Notes under the pieces: model-generated
The model's database searches: none
The model's input: the letters and a program-made list of their open reading frames with translations, nothing else
Told to the model about the DNA's origin: nothing
Assembly: GCF_009765275.1 (NCBI RefSeq)
Contig: NZ_VOPH01000006.1
Coordinates: forward strand, 172,161 to 236,160
Source of the DNA: Chachezhania sediminis
Lineage (GTDB): Bacteria > Pseudomonadota > Alphaproteobacteria > Rhodobacterales > Rhodobacteraceae
Direction of reading: 5' to 3'
Length of the DNA: 64,000 bases
Position numbers and translations under genes: made by a program
In this document: in pieces, positions 16,896 through 25,851 of the stretch
Position numbering within the stretch: position 1 is the stretch's first letter
Layout of the letters: every line of letters begins with the position of its first letter

Positions 16896-18391
16896 CCGCG
16901 ATTCTGGAAGCCCGCGGCGTCACCCGCAGCTTCGGCCCGATCGAGGTGTTGCACGGCATCGACTTCGCGCTGGTCCCCGGCGAGGTGCACGCCCTGATCG
17001 GCGAAAACGGTGCCGGCAAGTCGACGACGATGAAGATTCTGGCCGGCTATCTGCCGCCCTCGGGGGGCGAGTTGCTGCTGGACGGCCAACCTGTGACCTT
17101 TGCCGACCAGAGGCAGGCGGAAGAGGCCGGGATCCTGATGATACATCAGGAATTCAACCTGGCCCTGCAGCTGACGGTCGAGGAAAACCTGTTCCTGGGC
17201 CGCGAGAAGCGGCGCGGCCTGTTCCTGGATCGCAAGGCCATGGAGGCCGACGCGCGCGAATGGCTGGGCCGGCTGGATTGCCGTGTCGACCCGCGGGCGC
17301 GGATCCGCGACCTGTCGGTTCCGGATCGCCAGATGGTCGAAATCGCCCGGGCGCTGGGGCGGAAGGCACGGGTCCTGATCATGGATGAACCGACCGCTGT
17401 GCTGACGGGGCGCGAAACGGACGTGCTGCTGGACCAGATTGCCCGGCTGAAGGCACACGGGACCGCGATCCTTTATACCTCGCACAAGCTGGACGAGATC
17501 GCGCGGATCGCCGACCGCGTTACCGTCCTGCGCGACGGCAGCCATATCACCACCCGTCCGGCCAAAGGGTTCAGCGAACACGCGATGGCCGAGACGATGG
17601 TCGGCCGCGAACTGACCGACCTGTTCCCCGACAAGCCGCCCCATGCCGACGACGTGGTTCTGGAGGTCCGCGGCATGACCGTTCCGGGCAAGGTCCGCGA
17701 TGCCAGCTTCACCCTTCGCAAGGGCGAGGTGCTGGGCTTTGCCGGGCTTGTGGGTGCGGGGCGGACCGAACTGATGGAAGGTGTCGTGGGCTTGCGCCCC
17801 GCATCGGGCACCGTGACGGTGAACGGCAAGGCCATCCGGACCGGATCGGTCCTGGCCGCGCGTCAGGCGGGGCTGGTCTATCTGACCGAGGATCGGAAGG
17901 ACAAGGGCCTGCTTCTGGGCAAATCCCTGACGGAAAACCTGACCCTGCTGGCCTTGGACAAATTCGGAACCGTCACCATCGACAAACGGGCCGAAGACGA
18001 CGCTCTGACCCAGGCCATCGAAGATTTCGACATCCGCGTGAAGGACCGGGACATGGTCGCGGGCTCGCTGTCGGGGGGCAACCAGCAGAAGCTGCTTCTG
18101 GCCAAGACCATGCTGGCGGACCCGCAGATCGTCATCATCGACGAACCGACCCGTGGCATCGACATCGGCACCAAGCAACAGATCTACGATTTCATCGCCG
18201 CCCTTGCCCGGGCCGGCAAGAGCGTCATCGTCATCTCTTCCGAACTGCCCGAAGTGATCGGCCTCGCCTCGCGCGTGGTGGTCATGGGGCGGGGCCATAT
18301 CGCCGGCGAACTGACCGGGGACGAGATCACCGAAGACGCGATCCTGCGCCGCGCCATGGGCGTGGGCGAACTGACCGGAGCCAGTTCATGA
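16880..18391 (+). CDS. Sugar ABC transporter ATPase (RbsA/MglA-like, two nucleotide domains)
   Basis: The 503-residue protein has two tandem ABC domains. The first has Walker [10 protein letters not shown] (residues 41-49), signature [15 protein letters not shown] and Walker [12 protein letters not shown]. The second has the degenerate Walker [11 protein letters not shown] usual for this family, then [13 protein letters not shown] and [12 protein letters not shown]. It powers the permease of the next gene. It starts inside the end of the dehydrogenase gene and stops within an ATGA overlap, so it is firmly part of the operon. Confidence 0.93.
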   Translation: MGATVTAILEARGVTRSFGPIEVLHGIDFALVPGEVHALIGENGAGKSTTMKILAGYLPPSGGELLLDGQPVTFADQRQAEEAGILMIHQEFNLALQLTVEENLFLGREKRRGLFLDRKAMEADAREWLGRLDCRVDPRARIRDLSVPDRQMVEIARALGRKARVLIMDEPTAVLTGRETDVLLDQIARLKAHGTAILYTSHKLDEIARIADRVTVLRDGSHITTRPAKGFSEHAMAETMVGRELTDLFPDKPPHADDVVLEVRGMTVPGKVRDASFTLRKGEVLGFAGLVGAGRTELMEGVVGLRPASGTVTVNGKAIRTGSVLAARQAGLVYLTEDRKDKGLLLGKSLTENLTLLALDKFGTVTIDKRAEDDALTQAIEDFDIRVKDRDMVAGSLSGGNQQKLLLAKTMLADPQIVIIDEPTRGIDIGTKQQIYDFIAALARAGKSVIVISSELPEVIGLASRVVVMGRGHIAGELTGDEITEDAILRRAMGVGELTGASS

Positions 18392-19392
18392 CCGACACCA
18401 GCGCCAATGCAACCCGAACCCGGGGGCGGCCGCGGATCAGCCTGCACGCGCTTGGCCCCGTGCTCGCGCTGATCGCGCTGGTCATCCTGGGCGCCTCGCT
18501 GAATTCGAACTTCCTGGGCTATGGCAACGTGACCAACGTGCTGGCCCGGTCGGCCTTCATCGGCATCATCGCCGTGGGCATGACTTTCGTCATCACGGCA
18601 GGCGGCATCGACCTGTCGGTCGGATCCATGGCGGCCTTCGTGGCCGGCGTCATGATCCTGGCCATGAACGCCCTGATCCCCGTCCTTGGCATCGGCGTGC
18701 CGCTGGTCCTGGCCGGCATGGCCGTGGCCCTTGTCGCGGGGCTGGCGGCGGGGATGATCAACGGCGTCCTGATCGCCAAGGTCGGGATCGAACCTTTCAT
18801 CGTCACCCTCGGGTCCATGGGCATCTACCGTTCGCTGATCACATGGCTGGCGGATGGTGGCACCCTTTCCCTGAACTTCGAGGCGCGGGGCTTCTACCGA
18901 CCGGTCTACTACGACGGGATCCTGGGCATCTCGTGGCCGATCATCGTCTTCGCGGCCGTTGCCATCCTGGGCGAGCTGGCCATGCGCAAGACGCCCTTCG
19001 GCCGTCACTGTTCCGCCCTGGGCGCGAACGAACAGGTGGCGAAGTATTCCGCCGTCAAGGTCGACCGGGTGCGCATTGCCACCTATGTCCTTCTGGGCAT
19101 GCTGGTGGGTCTGGCGACCATCATGTACGTGCCGCGGCTGGGCTCTGCCTCGGGCTCCACCGGGGTCTTGTGGGAGCTGGAGGCCATCGCCGCGGTGATC
19201 ATCGGCGGCACGGTCCTGAAGGGTGGCTTCGGCCGGGTCTGGGGCACCGTGATCGGCGTCCTGATCCTGAGCCTGATCGACAACATCCTGAACCTTGCCT
19301 CGATCGTGTCGCCCTATCTGAACGGCGCGATTCAGGGCGTCATCGTCATCCTGGCTGTGGTCCTGCAGCGGGAAGGCAAATCCGCCGACTAG
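18388..19392 (+). CDS. Sugar ABC transporter permease (RbsC-like)
   Basis: This 334-residue inner-membrane protein of the BPD_transp_2 family has about 8-10 hydrophobic segments and the conserved stretches [17 protein letters not shown] and [18 protein letters not shown]. It forms the channel for the RbsA-like ATPase and the periplasmic binding protein encoded next to it. Its ATG overlaps the stop of the ATPase gene (ATGA). Confidence 0.93.
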   Translation: MTDTSANATRTRGRPRISLHALGPVLALIALVILGASLNSNFLGYGNVTNVLARSAFIGIIAVGMTFVITAGGIDLSVGSMAAFVAGVMILAMNALIPVLGIGVPLVLAGMAVALVAGLAAGMINGVLIAKVGIEPFIVTLGSMGIYRSLITWLADGGTLSLNFEARGFYRPVYYDGILGISWPIIVFAAVAILGELAMRKTPFGRHCSALGANEQVAKYSAVKVDRVRIATYVLLGMLVGLATIMYVPRLGSASGSTGVLWELEAIAAVIIGGTVLKGGFGRVWGTVIGVLILSLIDNILNLASIVSPYLNGAIQGVIVILAVVLQREGKSAD

Positions 19393-19419
19393 GCGGCAAT
19401 ACCGGGAGGAACGTATCAA

Positions 19420-20382
19420 ATGAAACGCAGAGACATCTTCAAGGGCGCAGCCCTGGCCGCCGGCATGGGCCTGACCCTGGCCGCCGCGCCCGCCGTTGCG
19501 CAGGAAAGCTATACCATCGGTGTGGCGATCCCTTCGGCCACCCATGGCTTCATGGGCGGGCTGAACTATCACGCGCAGGCCGCCATCGAGCGGCTGGAAA
19601 AGACCTATCCCCAGCTGTCCTTCGTCCTTGCCACGGCGGGTGACGCGGGCAAGATGGTCAATGACATCGAGGACATGGTCGCCACCCGCAACATCGACGC
19701 GCTGGTCGTCCTGCCCTTCGAGAGCGAGCCGCTGACCTCGCCCGTGATGGCGGTGAAAGAGGCCGGGATCTGGGTGACGGTCGTCGACCGCGGTCTGTCG
19801 GTTCCGGGGATCGAGGATCTGTACGTCGCCGGCGACAACACCGGGTTCGGCCGCGTGGCGGGCGAGTACTTTGCCGAAACGCTGAAGGAAGGCGACAATA
19901 TCGTCGTCCTGCGGGGCATTCCCACGACGCTCGACAACGAACGGGTCGATGCCTTTCAGGCCGCGATCAAGGGGTCCGGCATCAACGTGCTGGACATGCA
20001 GCACGGCAACTGGAACCGCGACGACGCTTTCAACGTGATGCAGGACTATCTGTCCAAGTATCCGGATATCGACGCCGTCTGGGCCGCGGATGACGACATG
20101 GCCATCGGCGTGCTGGAGGCGATCAGCCAGGCCGGCCGCGAAAAGGAAATGTGGGTCGTCGGCGGCGCCGGTATGAAGGAAATCGTCAAGCGCATCATGG
20201 ACGGCGACCCGCAGCTGCCGGTCAACGTCACCTACCCGCCCGCCCAGATTGCCACAGCGATCGAGCTGACGGCCCTGGGACTGGTGTCGCCGACCCCGGT
20301 GTCGGGCCGCTTCATCATCGGCAGCCAGCGCATCACCAGCGAAAACGCGGCGCAGTTCTATTTCCCCGAAAGCCCGTTCTAG
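19420..20382 (+). CDS. Sugar ABC transporter periplasmic binding protein (RbsB-like, Tat signal)
   Basis: The 320-residue protein starts at ATG 19420 after a GGGAGGA site. Its leader, KRRDIFKGAALAAG, is a twin-arginine signal, with cleavage expected after AVAQ. The mature part is a periplasmic-binding-protein type 1 fold: YTIGVAIPSATHGFMGGL, NIDALVVLPFESEPL and DAVWAADDDMAIGVLEA. It captures a sugar or cyclitol for the RbsA/RbsC-like pair. It is the last gene of the LacI-controlled operon and is followed by a run of hairpins. Confidence 0.92.
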   Translation: MKRRDIFKGAALAAGMGLTLAAAPAVAQESYTIGVAIPSATHGFMGGLNYHAQAAIERLEKTYPQLSFVLATAGDAGKMVNDIEDMVATRNIDALVVLPFESEPLTSPVMAVKEAGIWVTVVDRGLSVPGIEDLYVAGDNTGFGRVAGEYFAETLKEGDNIVVLRGIPTTLDNERVDAFQAAIKGSGINVLDMQHGNWNRDDAFNVMQDYLSKYPDIDAVWAADDDMAIGVLEAISQAGREKEMWVVGGAGMKEIVKRIMDGDPQLPVNVTYPPAQIATAIELTALGLVSPTPVSGRFIIGSQRITSENAAQFYFPESPF

Positions 20383-20389
20383 GGGCATC

Positions 20390-20530
20390 CGCCACCCGGG
20401 TGCCGCTGTCGGTGGCGCCCCGGCCGGAATGTGCCGATGCAGGCACGGACCGTTCCACCCATGCCGGGGGCGAGAGATCGCCCCCGAACGCGTTCCGGGA
20501 CCGCCCGTGCAAAGGCTCCGCGGGCGGTCC
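20390..20530. terminator. Three successive GC-rich hairpins after the sugar operon
   Basis: The first hairpin is CGCCACC (20390-20396) with GGTGGCG (20411-20417). The second is CGGGGGCGA (20465-20473) with TCGCCCCCG (20478-20486) and a GAGA tetraloop. The third is GGACCGCCCG (20498-20507) with CGGGCGGTCC (20521-20530). None has a T-run. They occupy most of the 336-bp gap before the peptide ABC operon and probably end the sugar transcript. No gene is seen in the gap. Confidence 0.55.
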
Positions 20531-20613
20531 GGCGCTTCCTGTGCGTGGTGCTGGGACGGACGGGGTTCCAGGCAACCTTGCGGAAGCGCGAAGGGATCCG
20601 CCTGGTTTCCACC

Positions 20614-20643
20614 TTGACACGTAATTTGATCAGATGATCAAAT
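20614..20643 (+). promoter_or_regulatory. Promoter with perfect 20-bp operator palindrome for the peptide ABC operon
   Basis: TTGACA at 20614-20619 is a consensus -35. ATTTGATCA (20624-20632) and TGATCAAAT (20635-20643) form a perfect inverted repeat with a 2-bp centre, lying over the spacer and the expected -10. A bound dimer would block polymerase. No regulator gene is adjacent. The shape suits a GntR- or MarR-type dimer, but the binder is unknown. Confidence 0.6.
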
Positions 20644-20718
20644 GCCGGATGAAATCCGGAATAGCGGATCAGGTCGCCCCAATGGGTGACGCCCAACCCT
20701 GACAGAGAGGTCCACGTG

Positions 20719-22314
20719 ATGTTCCATAGCCGTCTTCTGGCGAGTGCCGCCCTTGGTGCGCTGCTGCTGGGTGCCACGCCCGCAGTCACCTTTGCCGAAA
20801 CCCCGCCCGACACCCTGATCCAGGCCTGGTCGATCGACGACATCATTTCTCTCGATCCCGCCGAGATCTTCGAATTCACCCCGGCCGAGATGGCCGGCAA
20901 CAGCTATGAAACGCTGATCGGCTATGACCCGATGAACGTGTCCGACGTCTTCGGCAAGGCCGCCGAAAGCTGGACCGTGTCGGACGACGGCAAGACCCTG
21001 TCCTTCACCATGAAGCCCGACCGCACCTTTGCCTCCGGCAACCCGATCACGGCCGAAGACGCCGTGTTCTCGCTGGTGCGTGCGGTGAAGCTCGACAAGT
21101 CGCCGGCCTTCATCATCGGCCAACTGGGCATCACGCCCGACAATGTCGAGGACATGATCGTCCAGACCGGCCCGATGACCTTCGACTTCAAGATGGACAA
21201 GGCCTATTCGCCGTCGCTGGTCCTGTACTGCCTGACCGCGACCATCGCGTCGGTCGTCGACAAGCAACTGGTGATGCAGCACGAGGTCGACGGCGACTAT
21301 GGCTATGGCTGGCTGAAGACGAACTATGCGGGATCCGGCCCCTTCACGATCAAGGACTGGCGCCCGAACGAAGCCGTCATCATGGAGCGGAACCCGAACT
21401 ATTCCGGTGATGCCCCCGCGATGGCGCGGATCATCTATCGCCACATCCCGGAAACCGCGACCCAGCGCCTGCTGCTGGAAAAGGGCGACATCGACATCGC
21501 GCGGAACCTGACGGCCGTCGACATCGCGGCGCTGGAAGACAATGCCGACATCAAGATCGAGAACGGCGTCAAGGGTTCGCTCTATTACCTGGGTCTGAAC
21601 CAGAAGAACGAATACCTGTCCAAGCCCGAAGTCCGTCAGGCGATGAAGTACCTGATCGACTATGACACCATTGCCAACACGATCATGGCCGGCAAGGTGA
21701 AGGTCCACCAGGCGTTCCTGCCCGAAGGTTTCCTGGGCGCGGTGAACGACAACCCGTTCTCGCTGGACGTGGAAAAGGCAAAGGCCCTGCTGGCCGAGGC
21801 CGGGCTGGCCGACGGTTTCACCGTCACGATGGACACCCGCAACACGCCGGAAATCACCGCCATGGCGCAGGCCATGCAGCAGACCCTGGCGCAGGCCGGC
21901 ATCAAGCTGGAAATCATCCCCGGCGACGGCAAGCAGACGCTGACCAAGTACCGCGCGCGGAACCACGACATCTATATCGGCCGCTGGGGCCCGGATTTCC
22001 AGGACCCGCACACCAACGCGTCGACCTTTGCCTACAACCCGGACAACGCGGACGATGCCGCGTCCAAGCCGCTGGCCTGGCGGAACGCCTGGGATATCCC
22101 CGAGCTGACCGCGGAAACCGATGCGGCCATGCTGGAGGCAGATGCCGACAAGCGCGCGGACATGTACGTGGACGAACAGAAATACGTCATGGAAAACGGC
22201 CCCTTCGTGATCTACGCGCAAGAGATCGAGGTCGCGGGCCAGCGGGCGAACGTGAACGGCATGATCATCGGGCCGTCGTTCAACGACAACAACTTTGCCG
22301 GCGTGACAAAGTAA
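20719..22314 (+). CDS. Dipeptide/oligopeptide-type ABC transporter binding protein (family 5)
   Basis: The 531-residue protein starts at ATG 20719 after AGAGAGG, with a Sec signal peptide ending near TFAETPP. Family 5 features are clear: SIDDIISLDPAEIFEF, the GNSYETLIGYD block, SGPFTIKDWRPNEAV and the repeated lobe around YLGLNQKNEYLSKPEVRQA. These proteins bind peptides, nickel chelates, opines or similar solutes in the periplasm. It heads an operon that ends in a dipeptidase, which favours a dipeptide-like ligand. Confidence 0.9.
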   Translation: MFHSRLLASAALGALLLGATPAVTFAETPPDTLIQAWSIDDIISLDPAEIFEFTPAEMAGNSYETLIGYDPMNVSDVFGKAAESWTVSDDGKTLSFTMKPDRTFASGNPITAEDAVFSLVRAVKLDKSPAFIIGQLGITPDNVEDMIVQTGPMTFDFKMDKAYSPSLVLYCLTATIASVVDKQLVMQHEVDGDYGYGWLKTNYAGSGPFTIKDWRPNEAVIMERNPNYSGDAPAMARIIYRHIPETATQRLLLEKGDIDIARNLTAVDIAALEDNADIKIENGVKGSLYYLGLNQKNEYLSKPEVRQAMKYLIDYDTIANTIMAGKVKVHQAFLPEGFLGAVNDNPFSLDVEKAKALLAEAGLADGFTVTMDTRNTPEITAMAQAMQQTLAQAGIKLEIIPGDGKQTLTKYRARNHDIYIGRWGPDFQDPHTNASTFAYNPDNADDAASKPLAWRNAWDIPELTAETDAAMLEADADKRADMYVDEQKYVMENGPFVIYAQEIEVAGQRANVNGMIIGPSFNDNNFAGVTK

Positions 22315-22315
22315 G

Positions 22316-23368
22316 GTGGCCGCGCAGACAATCAGGGGGCGCCGCGGCGCCCTCTGGACCCGCAAGGCAGCATCGGTCCTGGGAACGGTGGCGATCACCT
22401 TCCTGGGACTGCTGTTCGTGACGTTCCTGATCGGCCGCGTGGTCCCGGTGGACCCGGTCCTGTCGGTCGTGGGCGACCGCGCGACCCAGGCACAGTACGA
22501 TGCCGCCTACAGGGCGCTGGGTCTGGACAAGTCGCTGATCGAACAGTTCTGGATCTGGCTGACCAAGGTCTTCCAGGGTGATCTCGGCACGTCCAACCTG
22601 ACGACCCGTCCGATCACGCAAGACATCGCCCGCGTGTTCCCGGCGACGCTGGAACTGGCAACCGTGTCGATCATCATCGGCACCGTGGTCGGCATCCCGC
22701 TGGGCGTCTGGTCCGCCGTACGTCAGGGCCGGCCCATCGACCATATCGTCCGCGTCATCGGCCTGGTCGGCTATTCCGCGCCGGTCTTCTGGCTGGGGCT
22801 GATGGGCCTCTTGCTCTTCTACTTCAAGCTGGACCTGATCTCGGGCCCCGGGCGTGTCGATATCGCCTATGAATATTCCTTCACGCCGAAGACGGGCCTG
22901 TTTCTGATCGACACGGCGACACAGGGCGCATGGGATGCCTTCGGCAATGTCCTGTCCCACATCATCCTTCCCGCGTCCTTGCTGGGCTATCTGTCGCTGG
23001 CCTATATCAGCCGGATGACCCGCAGCTTCATGCTGAACGAACTGGCGCAGGAGTACATCACAACCGCCCGTGTGAAGGGTGTGCCGGAATGGCGGATCAT
23101 CTGGGTTCAGGCGATGCGCAACGCCGCCGTGCCGCTGGTGACCGTCGTGGCGCTGAGTTACGCGAACCTTCTGGAAGGATCCGTCCTGACCGAAACCGTC
23201 TTTGCCTGGCCGGGGCTGGGTATGTACCTGACGAATTCGCTTCAGAACGCCGACATGAACGCGGTGCTGGGCGGCACGCTGGTCATCGGCGCGATCTTCG
23301 TCGGCCTGAACATGTTTTCGGACCTTCTCTATACCCTGCTCGACGCCCGCACGAGGAAACGGTCATGA
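22316..23368 (+). CDS. Peptide-type ABC transporter permease (DppB-like)
   Basis: The 350-residue permease starts at GTG 22316, one base after the binding-protein stop. It has six or seven membrane segments, the N-terminal TM with a large periplasmic loop usual for DppB, and the coupling motif ARVKGVPEWRIIWVQAMRNA (residues ~248-267). It ends with an ATGA overlap into the DppC-like gene. It forms half of the inner-membrane channel. Confidence 0.92.
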   Translation: MAAQTIRGRRGALWTRKAASVLGTVAITFLGLLFVTFLIGRVVPVDPVLSVVGDRATQAQYDAAYRALGLDKSLIEQFWIWLTKVFQGDLGTSNLTTRPITQDIARVFPATLELATVSIIIGTVVGIPLGVWSAVRQGRPIDHIVRVIGLVGYSAPVFWLGLMGLLLFYFKLDLISGPGRVDIAYEYSFTPKTGLFLIDTATQGAWDAFGNVLSHIILPASLLGYLSLAYISRMTRSFMLNELAQEYITTARVKGVPEWRIIWVQAMRNAAVPLVTVVALSYANLLEGSVLTETVFAWPGLGMYLTNSLQNADMNAVLGGTLVIGAIFVGLNMFSDLLYTLLDARTRKRS

Positions 23369-24270
23369 CCACCACGCGCGACTGGCTGCTAAGCGACCGA
23401 CCGGCATCCCGCCGGCAGGCCAAACTGGGGCAAAGCTACCGGACATGGCTGGATTTCCGCACCAATGCGCTGGCCTTCCTGGGTCTTCTGATCGTGGTGG
23501 CGCTGGTGCTGATGGCGATCTTTGCACCCTGGCTGGCGCCGCACGATCCGCTGGTGGGCGACCTGAACCACACCCGCCTGCTGCCGCCGCTGACCGAAGG
23601 CTACTGGCTGGGGACCGACGATCAGGGGCGCGATATCCTTTCGCGGCTGATCTACGGGTCCCGCATCACGCTGGCGGTCGTGGCCCTTGTGGCCGTCATC
23701 GCGACGCCGGTGGGGCTGCTGGTCGGCACGACCGCGGGATATTTCGGCGGCTGGGTCGATACGGTCCTGATGCGGATCACCGATATCGTGCTGGCCTTCC
23801 CCAAGCTGATCCTGGCGCTGGCCTTCGTCGCGGCGCTTGGCCCGGGGATCGAGAACGCGATCATCGCGATTTCGATCACCGCCTGGCCGCCCTATGCCCG
23901 CCTTGCGCGGGCGGAAACGCTGACCATCCGCAATTCCGACTTCATCGCGGCGACGAAGCTTCAGGGCGCCTCGTCGCTTCGGATCATCTGGAAGCACATC
24001 GTGCCGCTTTGCATGTCGTCGGTGATCATCCGGGTGACGCTGGACATGGCGGGCATCATCCTGACGGCCGCGGGGTTGGGTTTCCTGGGCCTGGGCGCAC
24101 AGCCGCCGCAACCCGAATGGGGCGCCATGATCGCGGGCGGGCGGAACTTCCTGGTCGATTACTGGTGGGTCGCCGCCATGCCGGGGATGGCGATCTTCAT
24201 CGTGTCCCTTGGCTTCAACCTGCTGGGCGACGGCCTGCGCGACGTCCTTGATCCGAAGAGGCAGAAATGA
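23365..24270 (+). CDS. Peptide-type ABC transporter permease (DppC-like)
   Basis: The 301-residue permease carries the DppC marker regions LGTDDQGRDILSRLIYGSRI and GLGFLGLGAQPPQPEWGAMI, with the ATPase-contact loop FIAATKLQGASSLRIIWKHI near residue 195. It starts at ATG 23365 within the stop of the DppB-like gene and ends in another ATGA overlap. This is continuous translational coupling along the operon. Confidence 0.92.
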   Translation: MTTTRDWLLSDRPASRRQAKLGQSYRTWLDFRTNALAFLGLLIVVALVLMAIFAPWLAPHDPLVGDLNHTRLLPPLTEGYWLGTDDQGRDILSRLIYGSRITLAVVALVAVIATPVGLLVGTTAGYFGGWVDTVLMRITDIVLAFPKLILALAFVAALGPGIENAIIAISITAWPPYARLARAETLTIRNSDFIAATKLQGASSLRIIWKHIVPLCMSSVIIRVTLDMAGIILTAAGLGFLGLGAQPPQPEWGAMIAGGRNFLVDYWWVAAMPGMAIFIVSLGFNLLGDGLRDVLDPKRQK

Positions 24271-25094
24271 GCCTGCTGGAAGTCGAGAACCTGCGCATCA
24301 CCTTTCCGACCCGTACCGGTCCGGCCGAGGTCGTGCGCGGCGTGAACTTCACGCTGGGCCATGAACGGCTGGCCATCGTGGGCGAAAGCGGATCGGGCAA
24401 GTCCCAGACCGGCCGCGCGATCCTGGGCCTGACGCCCCAGCCGGGGCAGGCCACGGCCGACCGGCTGTCCTTCGACGGGACCGACCTGCGGTCGCTGTCG
24501 GCGCGCAACTGGCGCCGCCTGCGGGGCACCCGGATGTCGATGGTCATGCAGGACCCCAAGTTCTCGCTGAACCCGGTCATGCCCGTCGGCAAGCAGCTGA
24601 TGGAGCCCCTGACCACCCACGGCACCCCCAAGCGCGAGGCGAAGCGCCGCGCGCTGGAGATGCTGGAGGCGGTGCAGATGCGCGACCCCGAACGCGTCTT
24701 CCGGGCCTATCCGCACGAACTGTCGGGCGGCATGGGCCAGAGGGCGATGATCGCCATGATGCTGGTGTCGGAACCCGACCTGCTGATCGCGGACGAGCCG
24801 ACCTCGGCGCTGGACGTGACCATCCAGATCGAGGTGCTGCGCATCCTGGACCGGCTGGTGGCGGACCGGGGCATGGGGCTGATCTTCATCAGCCACGACC
24901 TTCGGCTGGTGTCGTCCTTCTGCGACCGGGTGCTGGTCATGTATGCGGGCCGCGTGGTCGAGGAACTGAATGCCGCCGACCTGCACAAGGCCCAGCATCC
25001 CTATACCCAGGGACTGCTGAACTGCCTGCCCCAGATCGACGAGGACCGCCACCCGCTGCCGACACTGGACCGCGACGCGGCATGGGCGGGGTAG
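24267..25094 (+). CDS. Peptide-type ABC transporter ATPase (DppD/NikD-like)
   Basis: The 275-residue ATPase has Walker A GESGSGKSQ (residues ~39-47), signature LSGGMGQRAMIAM and Walker B LLIADEPTSALD. At 275 residues it is shorter than E. coli DppD (~327), and it ends soon after the HPYTQGLL segment. It therefore lacks most of the C-terminal oligopeptide-transporter extension and resembles NikD in size. It works with the next gene as a heterodimeric motor. Confidence 0.92.
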   Translation: MSLLEVENLRITFPTRTGPAEVVRGVNFTLGHERLAIVGESGSGKSQTGRAILGLTPQPGQATADRLSFDGTDLRSLSARNWRRLRGTRMSMVMQDPKFSLNPVMPVGKQLMEPLTTHGTPKREAKRRALEMLEAVQMRDPERVFRAYPHELSGGMGQRAMIAMMLVSEPDLLIADEPTSALDVTIQIEVLRILDRLVADRGMGLIFISHDLRLVSSFCDRVLVMYAGRVVEELNAADLHKAQHPYTQGLLNCLPQIDEDRHPLPTLDRDAAWAG

Positions 25095-25098
25095 GAAC

Positions 25099-25851
25099 AT
25101 GCTGAAAATCGAGAACCTCGAAGTTTCCTTCGACAACGGAGAGACCGTCGTGAACGCCGTCCGCGGCGTCAGCTTCGACGTGAAACAGGGCGAAAGCTAC
25201 GGGATCGTGGGGGAGTCCGGGTCGGGCAAGTCCACCGTCCTGCGGGCGATCTGCGGCATGGCGCCGACCACCGGGGGCCGGATCCTGCTGGACGGCAAGC
25301 CCCTGCCGGACCCGCGCACGCCGGATTTCTATCGCCGGGTGCAGATGGTGTTCCAGGACCCCTATGCGTCCCTTCACCCCCGGCACACGATCGATTCCGT
25401 GCTGTCCGAACCGCTGTCGATCCAGCGCTTCGACCGGCGGGACCAGCGGATCGCGCAGGCGCTGGACGATGTCGGGCTGGGGCAGGGCTTCCGCTTCCGC
25501 TATCCGCACCAGCTGTCGGGCGGGCAGCGCCAGCGCGTCGCAGTGGCCCGCGCGCTGATCCTTGAACCGCAGATCATCCTTCTGGACGAACCGACCTCGG
25601 CCCTCGATGCCTCGATCCAGGCAGAGGTCCTGAACCTTCTGGAACGCCTTCGGTCGGAACGGGGCCTGACCTATGTCATGGTCTCGCACGATCTTGCCGT
25701 CATCTCGCACATGTGCGAGCGGTTGCTGGTGATGGAACAGGGTCTGGCGGTCGAGGAACTGACCCGCGCCGATCTTCGTGCCCGCCGCGCGCGCACCGAC
25801 TATACCACCAAGCTTCTGAAGGCTTCGGCCGGCTATACAGCAACGGAATGA
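25099..25851 (+). CDS. Peptide-type ABC transporter ATPase (DppF/NikE-like)
   Basis: The 250-residue ATPase shows Walker A GESGSGKST (residues ~38-46), the Q-loop VFQDPYASLHPRHT, signature LSGGQRQRVAVARAL and Walker B IILLDEPTSALD. As in its partner, the C-terminal extension is almost absent (the end reads TDYTTKLLKAS). It starts 4 bp after the DppD-like stop and overlaps the dipeptidase gene (ATGA). Confidence 0.92.
   Translation: MLKIENLEVSFDNGETVVNAVRGVSFDVKQGESYGIVGESGSGKSTVLRAICGMAPTTGGRILLDGKPLPDPRTPDFYRRVQMVFQDPYASLHPRHTIDSVLSEPLSIQRFDRRDQRIAQALDDVGLGQGFRFRYPHQLSGGQRQRVAVARALILEPQIILLDEPTSALDASIQAEVLNLLERLRSERGLTYVMVSHDLAVISHMCERLLVMEQGLAVEELTRADLRARRARTDYTTKLLKASAGYTATE

Noticed and set aside
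18184..20388. 734-codon minus-strand frame across the sugar ABC genes
   Set aside because: It is entirely antisense to two clear ABC genes, is rich in His, Asp, Gln and Arg as expected of a complementary GC-rich frame, and has no motif.
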